Shown one piece after another: positions 26,093-33,985 of a DNA stretch of 64,000 bases. The notes below the pieces were generated by a model that ran no database searches, was not told the DNA's origin, and saw only the letters and a list, made by a program, of their open reading frames with translations. The stretch's first letter is position 1, and every line of letters starts with the position of its first letter. A program made the position numbers and the translations under genes. Source of the stretch: an uncultured Oscillospiraceae bacterium. GTDB lineage: Bacteria > Bacillota > Clostridia > Oscillospirales > Acutalibacteraceae. The stretch spans positions 40,416 through 104,415 of the forward strand of contig URJZ01000002.1 of assembly GCA_900548305.1 (NCBI GenBank). Direction: 5' to 3'.

Positions 26093-26110
26093 GGTAAGCT
26101 TTTGCTAACT
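26093..26110. promoter_or_regulatory. Second imperfect Crp/Fnr-type operator
   Basis: GGTAAG-N6-CTAACT, sharing the CTAACT half-site of the palindrome at 25983; an isolated AGTTAG half-site also lies at 26077-26082. Just upstream of the GTPase gene. Confidence 0.35.
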
Positions 26111-26133
26111 TGTAACATTTGGAGTTGAGAAAT

Positions 26134-26823
26134 TTGCTGAAAAAAGTTGTGTTGATTTCAGGAGGGGCTGCAGTTGGAAAAACTGCTGTACTAAAGAATA
26201 TCATACCATTGCTTCAAAGTAAAGATTTGGCATTATCTGTGTGCAAAATTGACTGTGTTGCGACAAGAGACGGTTCGGTTTATCAAAATATGGGTATTCC
26301 TTATGTGGTAGGTATTAGCGGTGATATCTGTCCCGACCACTTTCTGGTTTCCAATCTTCCGGAGTTGTATCACTGGGCAGATGAAAAACAGAGTGATGTT
26401 TTACTGATTGAAACAGCAGGTCTTTGTCACAGATGTTCTCCCGCTACGGAACAAATGGCAGCAGGATGCGTACTGGACTGTACTTCCAGCTGTCATGCAC
26501 CGGCGCAGCTTGGGCCAATGCTGACTTATGCTGATTTTGTGGTGCTTACCAAAATTGACATGGTATCTCAAGCGGAACGGGAAATTATTTTGTGGAAAAT
26601 AAAGGAATTGAATCCTACAGCCAAATTATTTACCGTGGATGGATTAACAGGTTATGGAGCGGAGGGACTGGCTGATTGGTTAAGCTGTTTTTCCAAAGAA
26701 ACTAATTTTAATGACGATGTATTACGTCATAGTATGCCAAGCGGTGTTTGCTCATATTGCGTCGGAGAAAAAAGGGTAGGAAGTGCGTATCAGCAAGGTG
26801 TAGTAGGAAAGATTGAATTTTAA
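26134..26823 (+). CDS. G3E-like GTPase (CobW/HypB/UreG type), Cys-rich
   Basis: 229 residues. Walker A GGAAVGKTAV, Walker B-like LLIETAGLC, base-specificity TKID. Cysteines cluster in GLCHRCSPA, CVLDCTSSCHAPA and C-terminal CSYCVGEKRVG, which look metal- or Fe-S-binding. The G3E family delivers metals or cofactors to enzymes. TTG 26134 is the likely start (GGAG nine bases upstream; the frame extends to 26119). First of three plus-strand genes divergent from the Crp/Fnr regulator. Target enzyme unknown. Confidence 0.75.
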   Translation: MLKKVVLISGGAAVGKTAVLKNIIPLLQSKDLALSVCKIDCVATRDGSVYQNMGIPYVVGISGDICPDHFLVSNLPELYHWADEKQSDVLLIETAGLCHRCSPATEQMAAGCVLDCTSSCHAPAQLGPMLTYADFVVLTKIDMVSQAEREIILWKIKELNPTAKLFTVDGLTGYGAEGLADWLSCFSKETNFNDDVLRHSMPSGVCSYCVGEKRVGSAYQQGVVGKIEF

Positions 26824-26837
26824 GGCAGGTGAGTATT

Positions 26838-27578
26838 GTGCATAAGCTAACCATTTATGGGGGAAATGATAAATATGGAAATCCGGAAGGAATTCGGCGT
26901 TTGGATTTAGTTCGAGGTGAATTGTATACCATCGTGGGCAATACAGGTTCCGGAAAAAGTAGATTGATTAAAGATATTGAACAGCTTGCAAATCATGATA
27001 CCATTACACAAAGAAGTGTGTTCATTGACGATAAAAGTTTTCCATGGGAAGAGCGTCAGGAACGGTCATTGCATTTTATTGCGCATTTAGGACAGAATAT
27101 GCGTTTTATGCTGGATACAACTGTAGGGGATTTTTTGAATTTACATGCACGTTGCAGGGCAAAGCAAATTCATTCTGATGAAATTATCTGTCAAGCAAAT
27201 CAAATTACGCCGGAGGCTATTATGCCAAATCAAAGTTTAAATTTATTAAGCGGCGGTCAGACAAGAGCGTTAATGATAGCGGATATTGCATTTATTTGCG
27301 ACAGTCCGATTGTATTAATTGATGAAATAGAAAATGCAGGCATTGATAAAGAAAAAGCATTTGCGTTACTATTGTCCAAAGAAAAGTTAGTCATGATTGT
27401 GACCCATGACCCTCATACCGCATTTATGGCAAAGCAGCGTATTGTCATGGAAGCGGGGGCAATCAAACAAGTAATACAGAGAAGCAAAACAGAGGAAGAA
27501 ATATTTTATCAATTAAGCAAGGAATATAGAAAACAAAAAAATTTGCAGGATGCCATTAGAAATGGAGCGTGTTTTTAA
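26838..27578 (+). CDS. Orphan ABC ATPase
   Basis: 246 residues; Walker A GNTGSGKSRL, signature LLSGGQTRAL, Walker B IVLIDEIENAGI and switch His in IVTHDPHTA. The usual Q-loop region is replaced by a longer segment containing IDDKSFPWEERQERSLHF. No permease gene follows, so it is either a non-transport ABC protein or borrows another permease. GTG 26838 is chosen because CAGGTGAG precedes it. It is placed 14 bases after the GTPase gene and immediately before the PBP-like gene. Confidence 0.78.
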   Translation: MHKLTIYGGNDKYGNPEGIRRLDLVRGELYTIVGNTGSGKSRLIKDIEQLANHDTITQRSVFIDDKSFPWEERQERSLHFIAHLGQNMRFMLDTTVGDFLNLHARCRAKQIHSDEIICQANQITPEAIMPNQSLNLLSGGQTRALMIADIAFICDSPIVLIDEIENAGIDKEKAFALLLSKEKLVMIVTHDPHTAFMAKQRIVMEAGAIKQVIQRSKTEEEIFYQLSKEYRKQKNLQDAIRNGACF

Positions 27579-28496
27579 ATGAAAAAGGTATCGTTGTATT
27601 GGAACCATATTTGCATACTACATAATTATGAAAAAATGTTTTTAGAAGAAGTAAAGCAAGTATTACTCCAATATGATATTGAATTAAATGTAACTTATTT
27701 TGGCATGGGGTATCCGGAACATATGTCTGAGTATCTTTATAAAAAAGATGCGGTACTGCCTGATATCATTGTGTCTGCTGACTTGGAAGTATTTGAGGAT
27801 TCCCGTATTTTTTCTAAATTGGAGCCGAATTTATATCCATGTCATGATTGGGTTTCTTTCAAAGACAGTACAGCACTTAAATTGGTAGAGCGCAGTCCGT
27901 ACTTATTGCCCTTTATATCCATTCCGCTGGTGTATTTTACAACCAATCCTGATGATTGTAAAAACAAAAAAATGGATGAAATTCATCCGTTGACCTTTGG
28001 AGGAATCAACAATTCCGCAGGAAAAACCGTTGCAAAATCAATTTGGAATCGTTACGGAAAAGAAGCTGCCAAACAAGTTTTATGTAACAGCATTGTAGAG
28101 GATATGCCAATCGGTGCATTTCGTCAGGTAAAAACAGGAAAAGCGCAAACTGCCTTGGTACCGTCTATTTATGCCCTCAGAGCCGATTATACAGAAACAT
28201 TCATGCAGATACCGCAGGAAGGACCGTTACTGATACCCTCCTATCTTTGTGTACGCAACTCCATTGAGCAAAAGGTTGCGATGACAGTGGTCAATCAGAT
28301 AATTTGTCAAAAGCTTTGCGAATTTTATGCTACAAAAGGGGATTTAATTGTATATCCCGATTTTGATGTACCGCCCAGTCAACATGAAAACGAAATCTAT
28401 TTTACAGTAGATTCTCATTGGTTAAAACAGCTGCCTCCACAAGAATTTTATGACTTGTACGGAACTTGTCTTCCGAAAGCGAATATTCTCCAATGA
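27579..28496 (+). CDS. PBP-like protein without signal peptide
   Basis: 305 residues. Resembles type 2 periplasmic-binding folds of the iron/spermidine group (LPDIIVSADLEVFEDSRIF, PLTFGGINNSAGKTVAKSIWNRYGKEAA, GAFRQVKTGKAQTALVPS), yet the N-terminus MKKVSLYWNHICILHNYEK has no hydrophobic core or lipobox, so the protein should stay in the cytoplasm. Starts on the base after the ABC ATPase stop, with GGAG upstream. Could bind a metal or cofactor handed over with ATPase and GTPase help; this is inference. Confidence 0.7.
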   Translation: MKKVSLYWNHICILHNYEKMFLEEVKQVLLQYDIELNVTYFGMGYPEHMSEYLYKKDAVLPDIIVSADLEVFEDSRIFSKLEPNLYPCHDWVSFKDSTALKLVERSPYLLPFISIPLVYFTTNPDDCKNKKMDEIHPLTFGGINNSAGKTVAKSIWNRYGKEAAKQVLCNSIVEDMPIGAFRQVKTGKAQTALVPSIYALRADYTETFMQIPQEGPLLIPSYLCVRNSIEQKVAMTVVNQIICQKLCEFYATKGDLIVYPDFDVPPSQHENEIYFTVDSHWLKQLPPQEFYDLYGTCLPKANILQ

Positions 28497-28534
28497 AAAA
28501 GGATGTCAGATTTGAATCTGACATCCTTTTTTTT
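28497..28534. terminator. Bidirectional terminator
   Basis: AAAAGGATGTCAGATT / AATCTGACATCCTTTT stem with T-runs on both strands, between convergent genes. Confidence 0.92.
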
Positions 28535-29414
28535 AAATGGAACGTTCTTCTCCCATATAAATGACACACATAATGCCGTCACCCGTATGGCTTCCTATAA
28601 TTGGACCTACAAACTGGATTTTAATATCTTTTACATTTGGTATTTGTTTTTTTATGAGGTCTGCTACATATTCTGCATCTGCCATGGCGTCGCCATGCAT
28701 AATATAAACGGTTTGTTCTTCCGGCTTTATAATTGTTTCCGCCATTCTATTTACAATACAGTCCAACGATTGTTTGCGACCGCGGATTTTTTCTGTTGGA
28801 ATCAATTCTCCGTTTTCATTTACTTGTAACACAGGTTTAATTCCAAGCATGCCGCCGAATAAAGCTGCTGCCGCAGAAATTCTTCCACCACGTTTTAAAT
28901 GATTTAAATCGTTTACAGTAAACCATAAACGAACATATTTACGGTTTTCTTCTGCCCACTGAGCGGCTTCTTTCACAGAAGCTCCGTTTTTCAGCATTTC
29001 CAATGCATGGATTACAAGCAGACCTTCTCCCATACTTGGAGAACGGGAATCAATTGTATAAATTTGACGTTGAGGATATTTTTCGCGCAATTCCTCTACA
29101 GCAGTTACAGAACGCTCATAGGTAGCACTTAGAGCAGAAGAAAAACATATGTATAATATGTCCGTTTCTTCCTTTAAGTGTGGTTCGAATATTTCTACAA
29201 AACGTGTTGGTGTAATTTGAGTAGTAGTAGGCATACTACCGTTTCTCATAGCTTCGTAGAATTGTTCATTGGTCATTTCACGGCCGTCAGGATAGTTTAA
29301 ATATGTTTTATCATCGATTAAGAATTCCATAGGAATTACTTCAATGCCAAGTTGTTCGATTTGCTCAGGAGTAAAATCGGCGGTAGAATCTGTAATTACA
29401 AGATACTTGCTCAT
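28533..29414 (-). CDS. DegV-family fatty-acid-binding protein
   Basis: 293 residues; DegV fold with ITDSTADFTPEQ start, TQITPTRF, IDSRSPSMGEGLLV and GGRISAAAALFGGMLGIKPVL. The family (FakB-like) binds fatty acids and can present them to FakA kinase. A specific partner is not visible here. A promoter is recognisable upstream and the gene stands alone. Confidence 0.92.
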   Translation of the reverse strand: MSKYLVITDSTADFTPEQIEQLGIEVIPMEFLIDDKTYLNYPDGREMTNEQFYEAMRNGSMPTTTQITPTRFVEIFEPHLKEETDILYICFSSALSATYERSVTAVEELREKYPQRQIYTIDSRSPSMGEGLLVIHALEMLKNGASVKEAAQWAEENRKYVRLWFTVNDLNHLKRGGRISAAAALFGGMLGIKPVLQVNENGELIPTEKIRGRKQSLDCIVNRMAETIIKPEEQTVYIMHGDAMADAEYVADLIKKQIPNVKDIKIQFVGPIIGSHTGDGIMCVIYMGEERSI

Positions 29415-29450
29415 TCGGATGCTCCATTCATAATAATTTGATATGGCTTT

Positions 29451-29479
29451 ATTATATATGATTTCAAATTATATGTCCA
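29451..29479 (-). promoter_or_regulatory. Promoter of degV
   Basis: Minus strand TGGACA (29474-29479), 17-base spacer, TATAAT (29451-29456), 37 bases before the start codon. Confidence 0.75.
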
Positions 29480-29495
29480 TATAGGAAGGAAAATG

Positions 29496-29527
29496 AAAAA
29501 AGACCTTTGGTTAAACCAAAGATCTTT
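29496..29527 (-). terminator. Terminator of the 6S-like RNA
   Basis: Minus strand AAGATCTTTGG / CCAAAGGTCTT (one G-U pair), loop TTTAA, T6 tail. Confidence 0.88.
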
Positions 29528-29735
29528 TGCTGTAAAACAAAGCCCGCCTGGCCGTAATGTGCTAAGAGTAACCTGCTACTAAAAGAAGCAGGTGGGTGCC
29601 CTCCCACTGAGTTCATACTCCCTTCTTCCGAAAACGGGAGGTCTGCAGTCCGTCAGCGGAGAAGTGGCTCCCGAAAATAAGGGTGTAGGGTTACCTATGC
29701 AACGGTCCGCGCACCAGGCAGGATTTTTATTTTCT
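29500..29735 (-). ncRNA. ssrS: Probable 6S RNA
   Basis: GC-rich island in AT-rich DNA, about 235 nt, without a convincing ORF. It has an extended -10 promoter at one end and a terminator at the other. Terminal stem CCTGCCTGG (29714-29722) / CCAGGCGGG (29543-29551) closes the molecule. The 3' half has CACCTGCTTC...GAAGC-like AGCAGGTTAC, similar in layout to the CACCT-hairpin-GGTTAC region of E. coli 6S RNA. The overall shape (closing stem, bubble, long central hairpin) fits 6S RNA, which sequesters housekeeping RNA polymerase in stationary phase. Family assignment is from memory of the structure, not a covariance search. Confidence 0.68.
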
Positions 29736-29741
29736 GAAAGT

Positions 29742-29750
29742 ATTATATCA
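29742..29750 (-). promoter_or_regulatory. Extended -10 promoter of the 6S-like RNA
   Basis: Minus strand TGA-TATAAT, placing the start site at about 29735, right before the closing stem. Confidence 0.65.
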
Positions 29751-29812
29751 TGCTTATTTCAATTTATAATTCTTTTTTGAAATAATAGTTATGAATATTT
29801 ACCTAAAAAAGC

Positions 29813-30124
29813 TTATTCTTCGTCTGCGGATTCGTACAGCTCGTCAAAATGACTTTCAAAAATTTCTGCAAGCTTATCTAGCAATTCTTCATCTTCTACT
29901 TCAGCTAATTGTTCTTCTCCGTCTTCTTCAATTGCTTCAAAGATGTAATAGGTACCCTCAGATTCAATGGAAGCAGCAGGATCTTCAAATGTTGGAAGCA
30001 ATGCATAAAAACAACCGTTATCATTTTCAATTACATCAAGAATTTCAAACTCATGTTCTTTGCCTTCATCATCTATTAAGGTAATTAGGTCTACTTCAAA
30101 TTCTTCGTTATTTGTATTACTCAT
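29813..30124 (-). CDS. DUF1292 protein
   Basis: 103 residues, very acidic. Matches the DUF1292 pattern: EVDLITLIDDEGKEHEFEIL, DVIENDNGCFYALLP, a negatively charged centre, and ELLDKLAEIFESHFDEL. In many Firmicutes a DUF1292 gene follows ruvX; here it is separate. Function unknown. AGGAGGAG precedes ATG and there is a good promoter. Confidence 0.88.
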   Translation of the reverse strand: MSNTNNEEFEVDLITLIDDEGKEHEFEILDVIENDNGCFYALLPTFEDPAASIESEGTYYIFEAIEEDGEEQLAEVEDEELLDKLAEIFESHFDELYESADEE

Positions 30125-30151
30125 AGTTCTCCTCCTAAACTGTTTGTTTCT

Positions 30152-30180
30152 ATTTTACCGTTCAGATAACGTGAAGTCAA
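30152..30180 (-). promoter_or_regulatory. Promoter of the DUF1292 gene
   Basis: Minus strand TTGACT (30175-30180), 17-base spacer, TAAAAT (30152-30157), 28 bases before the start. Confidence 0.78.
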
Positions 30181-30317
30181 CTGAAAATACAATTATTGAA
30201 ATTATAACTAAAATTACAATAAAAATATAGTAAGAATGAATAGATTTTACTTTTTTGTTTCATTCTGCACTATTTTAGTGTATAATAGAACAAATTAAAA
30301 AGCAAAGGGATGATACA

Positions 30318-31259
30318 ATGGCGACAGAGATATATGATATAATTATTATTGGCGGTGGACCTGCCGGATATACAGCTGCAATTTATTGCGGCCGTGCAGC
30401 AATGAAAACATTGCTTTTAGAAAAATATATGCCCGGAGGACAAATGGGCATTACAGCTCATATTGATAATTATCCAGGTTTTCCTGAAGGAATTGATGGC
30501 TTTACTTTAGCAATGGATATGGAAAAGCAGGCCGAGCGTTTTCAAATAGAACATAAAACAGAAGAAGTAAGCTGTGTTCAATTAGACCAAAAGATGAAAG
30601 AAGTGACTGTTTCCAATGGTACTGTATATAAAGCCAAATCTGTTATTATTGCGTCAGGTGCATCTGCAAGAGAGTTAGGGTTACCTGAAGAACGTGAGTT
30701 AAGAGGGAAAGGCGTTTCTTATTGCGCTACTTGTGACGGTGCATTTTTCCGCAATAAAACAGTTGCAGTTATTGGGGGAGGGGACACAGCAGCAGCAGAT
30801 GCTGTATTTTTGTCTCATTTATGTAAACAGGTATATGTGGTACATAGAAGAGATACGCTCAGAGCTGCAGCAGTTTATCACGATGTGTTAAAGCATACAG
30901 AAAATGTAACTTTTGTATGGGATAGCACAGTGGAAGAAATTTTGCATGATGATGTAGTTACCGGAATCCGAATTAAAAATAAACATACAGGTCAATTACA
31001 GACAATAGATTGTCAAGGTGTATTTATGGCCATTGGCAATGTTCCAAATACAAAATTATATGAAAAACAAATTGAACTGGATGGAAACGGTTATATAATT
31101 GCAGGAGAAAATACAAAAACATCTCAATTGGGTGTGTTTGCTGCAGGTGATATTAGAACCAAACCATTGCGGCAAGTAGTAACAGCAGTAGCTGATGGTG
31201 CTGTAGCTGCATATATGGCAGAAGAATATATCGAGTTACAAACAGAAGAAATGGAATAA
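30318..31259 (+). CDS. trxB: Thioredoxin reductase-like flavoprotein
   Basis: 313 residues, low-molecular-weight TrxB family. FAD motif IIIGGGPAGYTAAIYCGRA, redox-active disulfide CATCDG (preceded by GVSY), NADPH motif VIGGGDTAAADA, and VFAAGDIRTKPLRQVVTAVADGA. Reduces thioredoxin or a related acceptor; in anaerobes some members use ferredoxin. A TATAAT at 30281-30286 with a weak -35 lies upstream. No thioredoxin gene is nearby, so the partner is unknown. Confidence 0.92.
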   Translation: MATEIYDIIIIGGGPAGYTAAIYCGRAAMKTLLLEKYMPGGQMGITAHIDNYPGFPEGIDGFTLAMDMEKQAERFQIEHKTEEVSCVQLDQKMKEVTVSNGTVYKAKSVIIASGASARELGLPEERELRGKGVSYCATCDGAFFRNKTVAVIGGGDTAAADAVFLSHLCKQVYVVHRRDTLRAAAVYHDVLKHTENVTFVWDSTVEEILHDDVVTGIRIKNKHTGQLQTIDCQGVFMAIGNVPNTKLYEKQIELDGNGYIIAGENTKTSQLGVFAAGDIRTKPLRQVVTAVADGAVAAYMAEEYIELQTEEME

Positions 31260-31260
31260 T

Positions 31261-31304
31261 AAAAACAGCTTTGGTTGATACAATCCAACCAAAGCTGTTT
31301 TTAT
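31261..31304. terminator. Terminator between trxB and the SGNH gene
   Basis: AAAAACAGCTTTGGTTG / CAACCAAAGCTGTTTTT stem, symmetrical T-runs; serves trxB and perhaps the convergent gene. Confidence 0.92.
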
Positions 31305-31361
31305 TTTGTAGAGATTAACAGCAAAGCTGTTTCAGTGCTGCAGTGTAAAAACTACTCTTTA

Positions 31362-32255
31362 TTATTTCATTACATGAGTTTTAATATACATACGCCATTC
31401 TTTACATGCCGCAGCGGTTAGATGAATACCGTCAGGCGTTTTGTCTGCCGGTAAAGCGCCGGTGTCATCTTTGAATACTTCGGCAGCATTTAAGTAGGGA
31501 ATCCCTTTCTCTGCGGTCATATTAATGATCATATTGTTCAAATTCTCTATTTTTGTATTGTTATACACATCATCTGTTTCTGAACGTTCTGCAGAAACAG
31601 GAAGAATGGATTGTACACAAATTTTTGCATTTGGCTGAAGTTCTTTTATATCATCAATTAACTGAGAATATTGTTCAATGAACATATCGGGATATATCCA
31701 TCCCAACTCATTTGCGCCCATTAAAAGATAAATTTGGTCAAATTGCCTGTCTTTTAAGGCGTCCATTACTGTTTTTGTTCCGGTTCCGTCTGCATTGGGA
31801 GAGTTGTCTGCATTTACAACTTTCATTCTATGAATACTTTCTACCGTCATACCGCGGCCTTCATAATACGTTGGTGTATCCAAACCAGAAAATTCTTTGA
31901 ATCCTTCTGTAATAGAATTCCCAATAAATAATGTATTTGAAAAATATGTATCATCTACTTCCGCAGACTTCGGAATGAAATGGGAAGTATTTATTGTGAC
32001 TGTACCGGATGAGGGTATATTTGACGATACATCTGAGGGAGGAACTGCATCAGATGATTCTGATTGGTTCAATATGGATTCAGAAGTAATAGTTTCCGGA
32101 GTTGAAACCGTTTCTTGGCTGTTAGGTTTTATAGTAAACACACATATCAATACTATTGTGATTGTAATACATACCATGGCGGCAATAATAGTGATCATAG
32201 GAGCATATCTTTTCTTCTTTTTTCTTCTTCGTGGGGGTTGGGTTACGCGTTTCAT
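31362..32255 (-). CDS. Membrane-anchored SGNH/GDSL hydrolase
   Basis: 297 residues. A Lys/Arg-rich N-terminus (residues 1-17) is followed by one transmembrane helix (about 18-41) and a Ser/Thr-rich linker, so the catalytic domain faces outside. GDSL-type blocks: FIGNSITEG (nucleophile Ser), LLMGANELGW (Asn), and DGIHLTAAA (Asp-His). The family includes esterases and peptidoglycan or polysaccharide O-acetyl esterases. Substrate unknown. Monocistronic. Confidence 0.86.
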   Translation of the reverse strand: MKRVTQPPRRRKKKKRYAPMITIIAAMVCITITIVLICVFTIKPNSQETVSTPETITSESILNQSESSDAVPPSDVSSNIPSSGTVTINTSHFIPKSAEVDDTYFSNTLFIGNSITEGFKEFSGLDTPTYYEGRGMTVESIHRMKVVNADNSPNADGTGTKTVMDALKDRQFDQIYLLMGANELGWIYPDMFIEQYSQLIDDIKELQPNAKICVQSILPVSAERSETDDVYNNTKIENLNNMIINMTAEKGIPYLNAAEVFKDDTGALPADKTPDGIHLTAAACKEWRMYIKTHVMK

Positions 32256-32382
32256 TTTATCCTCCGTTATACTATGATTTTTAAGTGCTTATTCATTATA
32301 GGAAATGCAATTCCATTTTACAAGATATTGTTCTGCATTGTCACTATTTGTTATTTCTCTGTAAGACAATTGACAAAAATGA

Positions 32383-32413
32383 AAAAAACAGGCATAGTTT
32401 ATACCTGTTTTTT
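32383..32413 (-). terminator. Terminator of the zur-znu operon
   Basis: Minus strand AAAAAACAGGTAT / ATGCCTGTTTTTT hairpin with T-run, 20 bases after the permease stop. Confidence 0.78.
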
Positions 32414-32433
32414 CAATATTGTTACTTTTATCA

Positions 32434-33258
32434 TCAGGCTGACTTTTGACGTATAAAGCCGGCCACAAAACATAAAAGAAATACAATTAAATTCACAATT
32501 ACAATGCTTGCTCCTGTTGGTGTAGAAAATGCGTATGATGTAACCAAACCAATGAAAAAGCAAATAATTGAAATTACCGCAGATGCAATTACAACAGAAC
32601 GAAATTGTCTGAAAATACGCATAGCAGATAATGCAGGGAAAATAATCAAGCTGGAAATTAGCATAGTACCCATAATACGCATACCGACAACAATGGTAAT
32701 TGCTGTAAGCAAAGCAATCAGCATATTATAGAGATTTGCTCGGGTTCCTGTAGCCTTGGCAAAATTTTCATCAAATGTAACGGCAAAGATTTTATTGTAA
32801 AATACGATAAATAAAATCAATACCACTACAGAAAGTGCAATGCTGACATAAACATCACTTTCTTTCATAGCCAAAATACTTCCGAACATATAACTGTATA
32901 CATCTGCATTTTGTCCGGAGGCCAAAGAGATGACCGTAACGCCAATTGCAAGAGAACTGCTGGCAATCAATGCAATAGCAGAATCACCTTTTATTTTGCT
33001 GTTTTCGCTTAATCGCAGCAATAAAAATGCAGCAACTACAACAACCGGAATTGCAACAGGAAGAGGGGCCCAGTTAAACGCCATGGCAACAGACAACGCG
33101 CCAAAACCAACATGGGAGAGCCCATCGCCAATCATGGAATATCGTTTTAAGACTAGGCTTACCCCAAGTAGTGCTGCACAGAGCGAAACAAGGGCACCTA
33201 CAATTAATGCCCTTACAATGAAGGTATAGGAAAATAAATCATGTAAAATCTCTAGCAT
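32434..33258 (-). CDS. znuB: Zinc (metal) ABC transporter permease
   Basis: 274 residues, ABC-3 family permease with about eight hydrophobic segments; RYSMIGDGLSHVGFGALSVA and GTMLISSLIIFPALSAMRIFRQFRSVV are the conserved family blocks. Last gene of the zur-znuA-znuC-znuB operon, 13 bases after the ATPase gene. Zinc is inferred from the His-rich binding protein and Fur-type regulator; manganese cannot be fully excluded. Confidence 0.92.
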   Translation of the reverse strand: MLEILHDLFSYTFIVRALIVGALVSLCAALLGVSLVLKRYSMIGDGLSHVGFGALSVAMAFNWAPLPVAIPVVVVAAFLLLRLSENSKIKGDSAIALIASSSLAIGVTVISLASGQNADVYSYMFGSILAMKESDVYVSIALSVVVLILFIVFYNKIFAVTFDENFAKATGTRANLYNMLIALLTAITIVVGMRIMGTMLISSLIIFPALSAMRIFRQFRSVVIASAVISIICFFIGLVTSYAFSTPTGASIVIVNLIVFLLCFVAGFIRQKSA

Positions 33259-33271
33259 AATAGGTGCCTCT

Positions 33272-33985
33272 CTATTGGGAACATTTTAAAAAGCGTTTTC
33301 CAAGTTCCGTATTTACATACGATGCGGTATCTCCATAGAATAACAAAGATTGTTTCATATGTAATATTTTATCTGCATACCGTGTGGCTGAAGATATATC
33401 ATGAGAAACCATAATAATGGTAACGCCAAGGTCTTTGTTTAATTGCTCTATCAATTGATATAATTCTTCCGTTACCAAAGGATCTAACCCGGTAACAGGT
33501 TCGTCTAACAGTAGCAGCTTATCAGTTGCACATAAAGCGCGAGCGAGCAAAACGCGTTGCTGTTGGCCGCCTGAAAGTGCGCTAAAAGAACGTTTTTTAA
33601 AGTCGCCGATGCCCAGACGCTCCATATGCTGCATTGCTTGTTCTTTATCTGCTTTGCTGTAAAAGGGTTTCAGCCCGCGACGGTTTAAACAGCCGGACAG
33701 TACAACTTCATAGACAGAAGCAGGAAAATCTTTTTGTATATTGGTTTGTTGAGGCAAATAACCCAAACGTTTATGATGTACCTCAGGTCCAAAGGAAACA
33801 GAACCGCTTTTTAATGGAACCAGTCCTAATATACTTTTTAGCAATGTGCTTTTTCCAGAGCCGTTTTCACCAACTATACAAACATAATCTCCTTCGTTTA
33901 CTTCAAAAGAGACATGGTCAACAGCTATTTTAGAGTCATATGTAACAGTGACATCACGACAAGATAATATCATATAGTTATTCAA
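33272..33985 (-). CDS. znuC: Zinc (metal) ABC transporter ATP-binding protein
   Basis: 237 residues. Walker A GENGSGKSTLLKS, Q-loop YLPQQTNIQ, signature LSGGQQQRVLLARAL, Walker B KLLLLDEPVTGLD, switch His in MVSHDISSA. Start overlaps the end of znuA by eight bases. Energises zinc import. Confidence 0.94.
   Translation of the reverse strand: MNNYMILSCRDVTVTYDSKIAVDHVSFEVNEGDYVCIVGENGSGKSTLLKSILGLVPLKSGSVSFGPEVHHKRLGYLPQQTNIQKDFPASVYEVVLSGCLNRRGLKPFYSKADKEQAMQHMERLGIGDFKKRSFSALSGGQQQRVLLARALCATDKLLLLDEPVTGLDPLVTEELYQLIEQLNKDLGVTIIMVSHDISSATRYADKILHMKQSLLFYGDTASYVNTELGKRFLKCSQ

Noticed and set aside
28503..28829. 108-codon plus-strand ORF
   Set aside because: Antisense shadow of the DegV gene beginning in the terminator.
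29592..29780. 62-codon plus-strand ORF in the 6S-like region
   Set aside because: It overlaps the structured RNA and its promoter on the other strand, and has no SD or domain.
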